From assembly GCF_030848805.1 (NCBI RefSeq), contig NC_092363.1, forward strand, positions 14,974,600 through 15,038,599: DNA of 64,000 nucleotides, in the 5' to 3' direction. Source of the stretch: Temnothorax longispinosus (lineage: Eukaryota; Arthropoda; Insecta; Hymenoptera; Formicidae). Made by a program: the position numbers and the translations under genes. Numbering within the stretch: position 1 is the first letter of the stretch; the number at the start of each line of letters is the position of its first letter. Positions 1 to 8,419 of the stretch are shown here, in pieces. The notes under the pieces were generated by a model. That model was not told the DNA's origin, searched no databases, and was given only the letters and a program-made list of their open reading frames with translations.

Positions 1-20
1 GACACAATTACGAAGCAACT

Positions 21-440
21 GCTATGAAACGGTTTTTCCCAAATTTTAGCCAAATTAATTAACGAATCTCATTAAAATTATGCTCGTTTTAATCAGTAAG
101 ATCAGCCGCAACCCGGTACATAGCCGGATTTTCCATTTTGGCTCTTAAAAATTTATAATAAATAAAATACGGACTCGCAGCTATGCCAATCCGACAGAGG
201 TCTCCACTCTTACTTCTGTCGATTCTTAAGGGGATCCTTTCTCAGGCGTATTTCACTCCCTTTTTTAGCAACTGCTCCAACACTTCTTGTCGGGTTGCGG
301 CTGATCTTACTGATTAAAACGAACATAATTTTAATGAGATTCGTTAATTAATTTGGCTAAAATTTGGGGAAAAAACCTTTTCCTTGCCAAAGCAGCTGCT
401 TTGAAACGTTTTTCCCAAATTTTAGCCAAATTAATTTTCG
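21..440. repeat. Foldback element with about 80-bp inverted arms
   Basis: Positions about 21-115 are repeated in inverted orientation at 291-380, and a third partial copy of the arm end lies at about 390-440. The interior (about 108-240) resembles a second stretch at about 53568-53690 in the same orientation, so this is a dispersed repeat. No coding capacity is visible. It is probably a non-autonomous DNA transposon; the family is not recognised. Confidence 0.75.
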
Positions 441-704
441 AGTTTCTATACAAAAACTCGAAAATTTTATTTTGACCATTTTTCCAAAAAATCACTCTGT
501 AGCAGCTTGAAGGCGATGCTGCTGATTACAAATATCATAGTTAAAGTGCGATTTTCTCATTATTTTGGCCGTAATACGGATTTTACGATTCTAGTAATAA
601 ATGACTCCTGTCGACCCTTAAGGCCTGTGTCCACGATGCTAGAACTTGGTCTAAGTTTTCGGACCGAGAGGCCTAAAAAATTATTTTAAAAAATTATTAA
701 TTTA

Positions 705-998
705 AGCCCGTATCGGACTACGAATTGGAATTGAGATTGGATTAAAATTTGACCAATCAGAGCAAAGTTCACTAAACTTGAGATCAGTTTTCTTTATTCT
801 AATTGCTTAAATTTCAATCTAATCTCAATGGTTGCGGTCAGCCGAACCTCTGCTTAGCGAAAAGAAAGGTAGCAACTGAATGTGATTTGTTCTTACCTTT
901 GAATCCAACCAATTACACTTAATTGCTACCTTTCGCTTCGCTAAGCAGAGGTTCGGCTGACCGCAACTAATCCCAATCCGTAGTCTGATATACGGGCT
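705..998. mobile_element. Foldback element interrupted by a second foldback element
   Basis: The outer arms begin GCCCGTATCGGACTACG and end CGTAGTCTGATATACGGGC. An uninterrupted relative lies at about 1375-1517, and a right half at about 2047-2094. The outer element is split at 829/969 by an inner foldback (830-968). Comparison with the intact relative shows that the inner element is an insertion. Confidence 0.85.
830..968. mobile_element. Inner 139-bp foldback inserted in the outer element
   Basis: The termini are GGTTGCGGTCAGCCGAACC and its near-perfect complement. AAT lies on both sides (827-829 and 969-971), and the intact paralogue near 1489-1502 carries this sequence once. This supports a 3-bp target-site duplication. 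No coding capacity is present. Confidence 0.8.
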
Positions 999-999
999 T

Positions 1000-1078
1000 T
1001 ACTGAAACTTGGACCGTGTGGACACACGAGTTTTGCATTTAAGTTCACAGTGTGTCCACGATCCAAGTTTCAGTAATG
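1000..1078. repeat. Short palindrome, ACTGAAACTTGGA family
   Basis: The arms ACTGAAACTTGGAYCGTG and their complement enclose about 30 bp. The same palindrome occurs at about 5246-5330, nested inside a longer foldback. Confidence 0.7.
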
Positions 1079-1216
1079 CGAGGTCTACAATGCGAGTCAC
1101 AAGCCATAAGTCGCAAGAAATTGACCAATCACAGTCGAATTTGAGAAAAATAATCGACTGTGATTGGTCAATTTCCTACGACCTACGACCCACGACTCGC
1201 ATTGTAGACCCCGCAT
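1076..1216. mobile_element. Foldback element, about 140 bp
   Basis: The terminal arms carry TGCGAGGTCTACAATGCGAG and its complement. The core contains GACCAATCACAGTCGA facing its own complement. It abuts the neighbouring palindromes directly. Confidence 0.75.
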
Positions 1217-1230
1217 AAAACCCGTGTCAC

Positions 1231-1379
1231 ACTACGTATCGCGGACGCGGATCGGATTGGGATTACGGATCGCGGATCGGATATCAACCAATCACGGATA
1301 AGCTGCTCGTCTATGATTGGCTAGATTACGATCCGCGATCCGCAATCTTAATTCGATCCGCGTCCGCGATATGCTCGTA
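1231..1379. mobile_element. Foldback element with GC-rich arms
   Basis: The arms start with ATCGCGGACGCGGATCG and close with its complement near 1350-1371. Inner CCAATCA and TGATTGG motifs face each other. Confidence 0.7.
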
Positions 1380-1517
1380 TCAGACTACGGATTGGGATTG
1401 AGATTGGATTGAAATTTGACCAATCAGAGCAAAGTTTACTAAACTTGAGATCAATTTTCTCTATTCTGATTAATTAAATTTCAATCCAATCTCAATCCCA
1501 ATCCGTAGTCTACGGGC
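1375..1517. mobile_element. Uninterrupted copy of the 705-998 outer element
   Basis: The arms CAGACTACGGATTGGGATTG and complement are present, and the interior has GACCAATCAGAGCAAAG as in the interrupted copy. It serves as the empty-site reference for the insertion at 830-968. Confidence 0.8.
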
Positions 1518-1536
1518 AATACTGACACGGGCTTAA

Positions 1537-1934
1537 GGTGATCCTAAAGCTGTCTGTAATACCTACACTCGTTTTTAACAATATTTGCTTCGTATAAAAA
1601 TTCTACAACTTGATGATGTTACAAAATGAGGGTGCAGGTCCATTCACTAGACATCAAGGAATATCATACCGTTTGTAGAATTAGGCTGAAATTCCAAACA
1701 AAAAAGTTAAACGAAAAGTACGATAATGTACGTACATTACGTTCACGTAATCGTACTTTTCGTTTAACTTTTTTGTTTGGAGTCTCAGCCTAATTCTACA
1801 AACAGTATGATATTCCTTGATGACTATTGAATGGACCTGCACCCTCATTTTGTAACATCAAGTTGTAGAATTTTTATACGAAGCAAATATTGTTAAAAAC
1901 GAGTGTAGGTATTACAGACAGCTTTAGGATCACC
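1537..1934. mobile_element. Long foldback of 398 bp
   Basis: The left arm from GGTGATCCTAAAGCTGTCTG pairs with a right arm ending in the complement at 1934. Each arm is about 180 nt with only a few mismatches, around a short spacer near 1716-1750. No ORF is supported. A transcript through it would form a long, nearly perfect double-stranded hairpin. Confidence 0.85.
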
Positions 1935-1950
1935 AGTGCCCGTCTACAAT

Positions 1951-2210
1951 ATGTGTTTTAAACCCTAAGCCTTAAGAAATTGACCAATCGCAGTCAATTA
2001 TTCTCCTCAAATTCAACTGTGATTGAACAATTTCTTAAGGCTTAAATTTCAATCCAATCTCAATCCCAATCCGTAGTCTGATAAACGGGCTTTACAGTCG
2101 AATATGAGAAGAACAATCGACTATGATTGGTTAATTTCTTAAAGATTACGGCGTAAATCAACGGTTACCTCCTCTATAAATCAGCCTTTAGGGCTTAAAA
2201 CACCTAGGGC
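1951..2210. repeat. Truncated copies of the GTGTTTTAA foldback family
   Basis: From 1951 to about 2045 lies a palindrome with GACCAATCGCAGTCAATTAT facing a diverged complement. It is related to the element at 45462-45588. A right half of the 705-998 family follows (about 2047-2094), then a further partial element ending in CTTAAAACACCTAGG. Confidence 0.6.
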
Positions 2211-2346
2211 CGGTATCACAGTCTCCGATTAACGTGATTTTCCGATTAAACTCATTCTTCGTCTCTTTCTAGAGGGACAGTTAGAAAGAGATGCAGAGTA
2301 AGTTTAATCGGAGGATCACGTTAATCGGAGATGTGATACCGGCCCC
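2206..2346. mobile_element. Foldback element, about 140 bp
   Basis: The arms GGGCCGGTATCACAGTCTCC and near-complement at 2320-2346 enclose a second inverted segment around TCCGATTAAACT. Confidence 0.75.
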
Positions 2347-2479
2347 TATTGTAGACCGGAACTTTTCCTCGGTTCAAGAACTTGGACCAAGTTCTAGCAT
2401 CATGGACACAGGCCTTTATAGTTGTCTACAGTTCGTGCAAGCGCCGCTTTCGTTGAGTTTTCGCACACGAAGAGTATAG

Positions 2480-3010
2480 ACAGACTATAGAATAGAATAC
2501 GGAATATCGCGCGAGAGCATGCTGCACGCGAGAGCGGTAAAGAATTAAGATTCGTTCGTTAAGTGACTAAATAATTCATCGTTATTTTGTTCTTGTCGCC
2601 GAATCGTCGCTCGGAAGATACGGATCTCCACGTTAACGAGAAAGAAGAGAAACTACTTCGATGGCGATGCGTGACTTTACACTGATAAGGTAGCTTACGC
2701 GGGACACGTGCCGCACGTGCACGAACACGCTAAGATTTGATCAATGTGAAAAGAAAAAGATAAGATACGACCGTTGTGATTTCTCGTAGATCGCACGAGA
2801 GACGCGGCGAATGAGGCCGGAACTCCTCGCGAAACCAAAGCCGACGGCTCCGTCTTGACTTTATCATTCCGTCGGTAGTATCGACGAAGATCGCGTCAAT
2901 TGCGAGTATTCGGTGGCAATCGACAACGCCTCGCGTAAGTCTCGATATTTCTCTCGATTGCATTTATCAGTTCTGTCCTTCAGATACGCATTTTTACTGC
3001 TACAATAAAC
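2480..3010. other. CpG-rich unique-looking stretch, candidate promoter or non-coding exon
   Basis: Unlike its neighbours, this stretch is rich in CG dinucleotides and has no inverted repeat that I could see. Good splice-donor-like strings occur on plus (CGC|gtaagt at 2934/2935) and on minus (near 2698). It could be the 5' exon of a gene leaving the window to the left. A 77-codon minus frame at 2730-2963 was not recognised. No function is claimed. Confidence 0.3.
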
Positions 3011-3019
3011 CTAATTTAA

Positions 3020-3040
3020 TCTAACCTAACCTAACCTAAT
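3020..3040. repeat. Short (CCTAA)n tract
   Basis: There are about three to four copies of CTAAC/CCTAA, the complement of the arthropod telomere unit TTAGG. It is an interstitial tract, far too short to be a telomere. Confidence 0.7.
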
Positions 3041-3111
3041 TTGAACGCGCATGTAAACACGAACCTCGGCGCGCTTCGGCGAAAATTTTAATGTAATATC
3101 GAAACGCAGCC

Positions 3112-3242
3112 AATAGACCTGTTCTTTTTAGCTGAACTTCTTGCACGGTTTATTTTTCTTTTTCTTTTCATGTTGTAGAAAAAAGAGAAAAGATAAACTG
3201 TGCAAGAAGTTCAGCTAAAAAGACCATGAAAGAAAGGCCTAT
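3112..3242. mobile_element. Foldback element, about 130 bp
   Basis: The arms contain TTTTTAGCTGAACTTCTTGC and its complement, with outer ends ATAGACCT and a diverged complement. Confidence 0.7.
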
Positions 3243-3343
3243 AGTGTATTTGACGCAAACTATAGATTTTCAGTACTGACAGTAAATATCGAACTGCAGT
3301 CATTATAGCAAAAATATGAAATTAGGAATTGTGTGTGCTGTTA

Positions 3344-3488
3344 AGGTATATCCAGACAAACTTGCATAGGTGCATAACCATATGCATAAAGAAACGGATT
3401 GGTCTATTTTCTTATGCACATGCATATGGACCAATCAATTCTCTTATGCTTATGTTTATGCGCTATGCAAGTTTGTCTGGATTGACCT
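3344..3488. mobile_element. TTA-flanked foldback MITE, copy 1
   Basis: The ends AGGTATATCCAGACAAACTT and complement are flanked by TTA on both sides (3341-3343, 3489-3491). A near-identical copy is at 57014-57159, also flanked by TTA. The 3-bp TTA duplication and short inverted ends fit PIF/Harbinger-type MITEs. Confidence 0.85.
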
Positions 3489-3540
3489 TTAGTAAGTTTA
3501 TATGCATGTCAACTTTATTACGCGAAAGCGTTTAAGGGGA

Positions 3541-5690
3541 TCCTGCAGCCGTATGATTTACCGACATTATCGTTTTTCGATGGATCTTTTAATTGGCTTT
3601 ACAGAATTGCAAGTTTTTGGTCTAGAATTAAAGTACGCACAAAAATCTAGGGTAGAAAACGCGATTTTATATCAAAAACACCAAAAAATTAAAAATGTTA
3701 CTTAATTTGGGCACATACAGCTGTCACCTGACGACAATATTTACTTAAAACAAAAATTCTGCAGTTTATACATACATAATGTTTATCATCTGCCCTTGGG
3801 AAAACATGTAGGAATAATATCGTGCAAGTAGAAGTAAGATTCAATGCGTACAAAAAAAGATCCATCGAAAAATTATTTTAGTAATGCAAATACGGATGCA
3901 GAATGACAAGAAGAGCAGCAACAGTAGTTGCCGGATCTTGCGTAAAATGGCGAGCAATCGAAAAAAGGACAGATGTCATTTCGTTAGATAAAGACAGATA
4001 TAGGGAAAACAAAATTAGAAAGGTTGACATTATCGACATCGAGGAAGTTCGCCAGTCACTGCAGGATCTCCTTAAAGTTTGACAATTGACACTTTTACTA
4101 ACGAATGTACGCACTTGTTTTTCTAGTTTAGTACACTCTAATGATGTACAATTCGATGTTCTCTAGTTTACCACAAATGCAACAAATGGAAAATTATATA
4201 ATCAAATTAGAGAAAAGGCCATTTACGGTCAGGACTGCATCTTGGTTGTCTAATAATAATATTCGCGTGAATTTATGTACAATTTTCGTAGCCCTAGTAA
4301 ACCACGCACCATACACGCTATGTCGCCCGTGTATAAGAGTATAACTTCAATAATTAATTATTCGACAACCATATGCAGACAATTGTCTTCAACTTTGACA
4401 TGGACGACAAGTTCCCATAAAAATCCTTCATAAATTTTAATTAATTCTTATATTATATTGATTTGAGCAACCACCCTCCTCATACAGCACACTTGTCCAA
4501 AAGCGGGATATAAGACGTCTAAAAGACGAATTGGCTTTACAGATTTGAAATCCTTTTAACACGTTTAAAGTACATACAGAAATAATGGGTGGAGTGGTAA
4601 ATTGAAGACTAAAAACTTAAAAAAATTGAAAAAATTATATTTGATACTACTTGGTGTACCTAACATTTTGTACCTAGAGCTGTCACTTCATGGAAACTTT
4701 CGTTTTAATATACGAATTATATAGCTTACGTGTAGAAATCGAAAATACCCCACTAATCGGACTAGATCAAAGAACAACGTTGAATCATTGAAAATAAGAT
4801 TAAAAGCCTAATAAGAAAGATTTTCACTGATCGCAGATTTTATACATGCGTACACACACGCAGTGTACATAATCTGACAAGGACAGATCTCGTAGGATTT
4901 CGTTGGATAAGGACAGAATGATCAAAATAATCGATATTTTTAATTCCGCTTAGATAAGGGTGCTTTCCCGTCGGAGTTCGGCCGTCACTCCAGGATCCCC
5001 TTAAAGGGATCCTATAGCAAAGGTCGAACTCCGACGATGTTGACAATGTCAACATTTCTAATTCCGTTTTCTACATTACCGGCCTATATCTGTCTTTATC
5101 TAACGATATATCTGTCCTTGTCCGATTGCTGCGTCATCTCTGCAATACTGCTCATTCTATCAACCTGCATGTGCCTGTGCATAATAAAACTTCATAAAGG
5201 CCTGTGTTCACAATGCTACAACTTGGTCCAAGTTCTCGGGCCGAGGAAAAGTTACTGAAACTTGGATCGTGGACACACTGAATTTGGATGCAAAACTGGT
5301 GTGTCCACGATCCAAGTTTCAGTAACTTTCCTTCGGTCCGAGAACTTGGACCAAGTTGTAGCATCGTGGACACAGGTTTTTAGACAAAATCTATTTTTCT
5401 AGATTTTGAATCTTTAGTTCTATTTGCACGATATTGTTCCTACATGTTGTCCCTAGGGCAGTTCTATGTCATTTTGTATATATAAACTGCAGTATTTTTG
5501 TTTAAGTTGTCAGGTGACAGTTGTGTATGTGCACACATTTTTAATATTTTTTCGTTTCTGATATGAAATCGTGTTCTGCCCTAGATTTTTGTGCGTATTT
5601 TAATTCTATAAAAGAGTTTTGCAATTCTATAAAGCCAATTCAAAGATTTCTTTTAATAAGGAAATGTCGGTACTAAAAAAAAGAAATAAA
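3541..5690. repeat. About 2.1-kb inverted-repeat region with repeated modules
   Basis: The segment of roughly 3560-4075 reappears, diverged and inverted, at about 5010-5690; for example the CTGTCACCTGACRAC block and the GGACAGATRT...GATAAAGACAGATAT block. A third partial copy of the modules lies at 4480-4990 in direct orientation. A separate foldback (5196-5382) has landed in the right arm. Frames are short and broken; I see no recognisable transposase. Confidence 0.65.
5196..5382. mobile_element. Foldback with a nested palindrome
   Basis: The outer arms are built on CCTGTGTYCACRATGCTACA and CTTGGTCCAAGTTCTCGG. Inside sits the ACTGAAACTTGGA palindrome also seen at 1000-1078. Related halves occur at about 624-672, 2355-2415, 5720-5790 and 6455-6545. 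Confidence 0.75.
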
Positions 5691-5859
5691 ATAAAACCTT
5701 AGAACACTACACTTCTTAAAGTCTTGTGTACACGATGCTAGAAATCGATTCAAGTTCTCGATTCAAGTTCTCGAATAGAAGTAGTTGTACTTTGATGATT
5801 CTAGATAGCGTTATAGTCGAAAAATGTGGGGTCGAGAGCTGAGCATGAGCCTGGGCCCA

Positions 5860-5875
5860 TGGAATATATATATAT

Positions 5876-5935
<60 letters not shown>
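5860..5935. repeat. (TA)n microsatellite
   Basis: There are about 30 uninterrupted TA units with an ACAC interruption near 5875. The apparent frame through it is low complexity and not a gene. Confidence 0.95.
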
Positions 5936-5937
<2 letters not shown>

Positions 5938-5984
5938 TTTCTCTATTTATCAAAGATTTATGAAAGTTATATACATTTATATCA

Positions 5985-6160
5985 CGTGCGTGGAAAGTGG
6001 CCCATTACGCGCGCGCCATCTGTGCGACAAATAGCCAATTCCATACACGAGTCAAAACAGTGCGGTAATGTTACATTACCGCACTGTTTCGACTCGTGTG
6101 TGGAATTGGCCATCCGTCGCACAGATGACGCGTGCTCAATATGGGCCACTTTCCACGCAC
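5985..6160. mobile_element. Foldback element with nearly no spacer
   Basis: The arms of about 85 nt run from ACGTGCGTGGAAAGTGGCCC to its complement, meeting at the dyad CGGTAATGTTACATTACCG near 6063-6081. Confidence 0.8.
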
Positions 6161-6179
6161 TTTGTAATATAAAATAGGG

Positions 6180-6296
6180 TGTGTAACACGTGCGGGTTGA
6201 GAATTGGACACGCGTGCGGGTGATCGCACTCGCCTTCGGCTCGTGCGTCCACTCCGCACCGGTGTCCAATTCTCAACTTCCCGCACTTGTTACACA
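6180..6296. mobile_element. Foldback element, about 117 bp
   Basis: The arms GTGTAACACGTGCGGGTTGA and diverged complement, with GAGAATTGGACAC facing GTGTCCAATTCTC, lie directly after the previous foldback. Confidence 0.75.
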
Positions 6297-6440
6297 AATA
6301 ACTATTCCGTTGTCCAACGTTACATTGACTATCATTGACTAGCTATTTATAAAGTAATAACGTTGGCAACATGGAATTGAATCGATAACTTGTACGGAAA
6401 AATGGGACAGGATGCATTTTTCTGTACGAGATTTCTGTTC

Positions 6441-6545
6441 GAGAAATTCATCCGAGTTGCCTGTGTACACGATTCGAGTTCTAGTAACTTTTTCTCGGAC
6501 CGAGGACTCGGACCGATTTTTAGTATTGTGTACACAAGGCTTAAA
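6441..6545. repeat. Diverged copy of the 5196-5382 foldback family
   Basis: GCCTGTGTACACGATTCGAG faces ATTGTGTACACAAGGC, with TTTTTCTCGGACCGAGGACTCGG between them. It is a degenerate copy. Confidence 0.6.
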
Positions 6546-6912
6546 AGTCCCGATTCTGCCACACTGGGTGTACGATACCCAGTGTAATTTTAGTTATCAA
6601 TAATTTTTTGAAAAGTCGATATTTTTAAACAATTTTTTTTAATTTAAACGCGGAATGTCAGGAATGCGCTTGTGTCATTGTAATTACGATTAACACTTAA
6701 AAAAACAAAAGTTAATTTTGGAAAAAGCTCGAATAAAAATTTCCTGGCTTACAAAAAAGCGCTATTTGCTTCTAAAAATTACTTTTTTTTTCAACGTTGT
6801 ATTGTATAAAAAGACTAATTGTTTGTTAAAAGTAAAGGATGTAGTTTTTTAGAAAGAAATAAGAAATAATGATTTCTTCAAAAAATTATTGTTTATACGT
6901 GACAAAAGTTGA

Positions 6913-7048
6913 CTATGGGTTACTATTTCCAACGTCTGTTAACCTCTAACCGACAGTTAACTTTCAAAATAGCCAAATTCTATTAGCTATTCCGAAAAGT
7001 TAAAAGTCGGTTAGAGGTTAATAGACGTTGGAAATAGTGACCCTATGA
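6913..7048. mobile_element. Foldback element, about 135 bp
   Basis: ACTATTTCCAACGTCTGTTAA and GGTTAGAGGTTAATAGACG-type arms pair across a short AT-rich centre. Confidence 0.75.
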
Positions 7049-7059
7049 CGCAAAGCTCT

Positions 7060-7280
7060 CACACCACACATGGGTGTAGCACACCAATATTGTTTTTAAT
7101 GGAGTGTCATACATCTACTAAGCGACAGATGAGGCTGCGCAACATGAGTTGTAGAGGGGAAACAAAAGTTTATTTACCTTACCACTTTGGTTTCCTAACT
7201 TCCTCTATATAGAAACGACGGGCATTTTAATAATAAACGTGGGTGGGCTACACCCAGTGTGGTGTTCTAGGGTTAAGAGG
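7060..7280. repeat. Diverged element with piggyBac-like right end
   Basis: CACACCACACATGGGTGTAG near 7070-7090 pairs with a complement near 7250-7265. The right end reads CTAGGGTTAA, like the TTAA-ended miniatures elsewhere in the window; the left end has no TTAA. It is a partial element. Confidence 0.5.
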
Positions 7281-7292
7281 ATCTTAAATATC

Positions 7293-7441
7293 AGGGGATC
7301 GATTGTGTATCTTGAAACGAGGTGAAAATTACAAAAGTGAACAGATTTTACTAGATTTTGACCATTGAAATCATAGACACTCTAGTAAATATCCTCACTT
7401 GTAATTTTCACCTCATTTCAAGAACCGTAATAGGCCCCCAG
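7293..7441. mobile_element. GAAACGAGGTGAAAATTACA foldback, copy 1
   Basis: The arms pair TTGAAACGAGGTGAAAATTA with its complement, and the outer ends are GGGG and CCCC. Two relatives lie at 7602-7744 and 7582-7876. Confidence 0.75.
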
Positions 7442-7581
7442 ATTTGACTATGAATACCGGCTCTAGTTTCGAAAGGAAAATTTTTGACTGCAGGACATTT
7501 TACAAAAAACAAAAATTTCTGTATTAAAACTTTAGCATTGAGCTGCTATTTTAAGTCAAGAATTTTCGAATTTCGACTTCA

Positions 7582-7876
7582 GGGGGTCGATTATAGTTCT
7601 TGAGGTCAATTCTGTATTTTGAGATGAAGTGAAAATTACAAAAGTGAGGAAATTCACTAGAGAATTTACAATTTCATTTGTCGAAATCTAGTAAATTTGT
7701 TCACTTTTGTAATTTTCACTTCGTCTCAAAATACAGAATCGACCTCCTTGAAACGAAGTAAAAATATGAAAAGTGAACAGATTTACTAGATTTCGATCAA
7801 TGAAATCATAGATATTCTAGTGAATTTCTTCACTTTTATAATTTTCACCTCGTTTCAAGAACCGTAATAGTCCCCA
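7582..7876. mobile_element. Foldback of the same family, interrupted by a relative
   Basis: The outer element starts GGGGTCGATTATAGTTCTTGA and ends CAAGAACCGTAATAGTCCCC. Between its first about 20 bp and the rest sits another foldback (about 7602-7744, arms CAATTCTGTATTTTGAGATG). CTTGA flanks the inner copy on both sides, which would be a target-site duplication. Confidence 0.65.
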
Positions 7877-8176
7877 GATTCAGAATTAGCGATCCAAAAG
7901 ACTACTAAATATGGAGTAGTAAAGATATCGGCGTGAAAGAAGTATTGGTTCCTTTAATTTCGGGACCCGTGACATATATGTATGTCATGCTGTGCCTTAA
8001 TGGGTTAAGTATCACATAACAAAAAGATACTTTTGCTCCTTCGTTTCATTTAAATTAAAAAGTATTAAATTTCATGCAATTCAGTTAATAGGCCATTCAC
8101 GAAGAATTTATATCTAGTGTGCTTTTACTAAAACGTTTTGATAATATGTTTGCTAACGAGTGCGTATGCTCATTAA

Positions 8177-8313
8177 TGACCTAGTTTACACCGACCTCTT
8201 GATACGCGTATCAAATAGTATATTTGAGCTGATCAGCCAATAATAATCAAACTAATTTACTAGTTATTTACTATTTAATACGCGTATCAAGTAATCGGTG
8301 TAAACTAGGCCAG
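8177..8313. mobile_element. Foldback element downstream of the NWD gene
   Basis: The arms CCTAGTTTACACCGA...TTGATACGCGTATCAA and complement enclose about 60 bp. It lies just beyond the poly(A) signals of the minus-strand gene. Confidence 0.8.
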
Positions 8314-8380
8314 TAATAGTAAGCACGTTCAATTTTATTCTTTAAAATCTTTTTCTAAAATCTTAAGTAACTATGTACAT

Positions 8381-8386
8381 TTTATT
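8381..8386 (-). promoter_or_regulatory. Candidate poly(A) signal of the NWD gene
   Basis: On the minus strand AATAAA reads here, about 35-40 nt past the inferred stop codon (8420-8422), with another near 8336. These support the gene ending here by read-through of the last exon rather than continuing to another exon. Confidence 0.5.
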
Positions 8387-8419
8387 CCTTTCTCTAAAAT
8401 CTTAAGTAACTGAATACAT

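Noticed and set aside
3020..3040. Telomere remnant
   Set aside because: Only three to four units; such short CCTAA tracts are common in insect genomes.
3878..4078. Possible small protein of about 60 codons on plus
   Set aside because: The module occurs three times nearby with frame breaks in the other copies and matches no family that I recognise.
5824..6177. 117-codon plus frame and the 95-codon minus frame beside it
   Set aside because: The frame runs through a (TA)n tract and a foldback palindrome; the two strands mirror each other. There is no protein-like composition.
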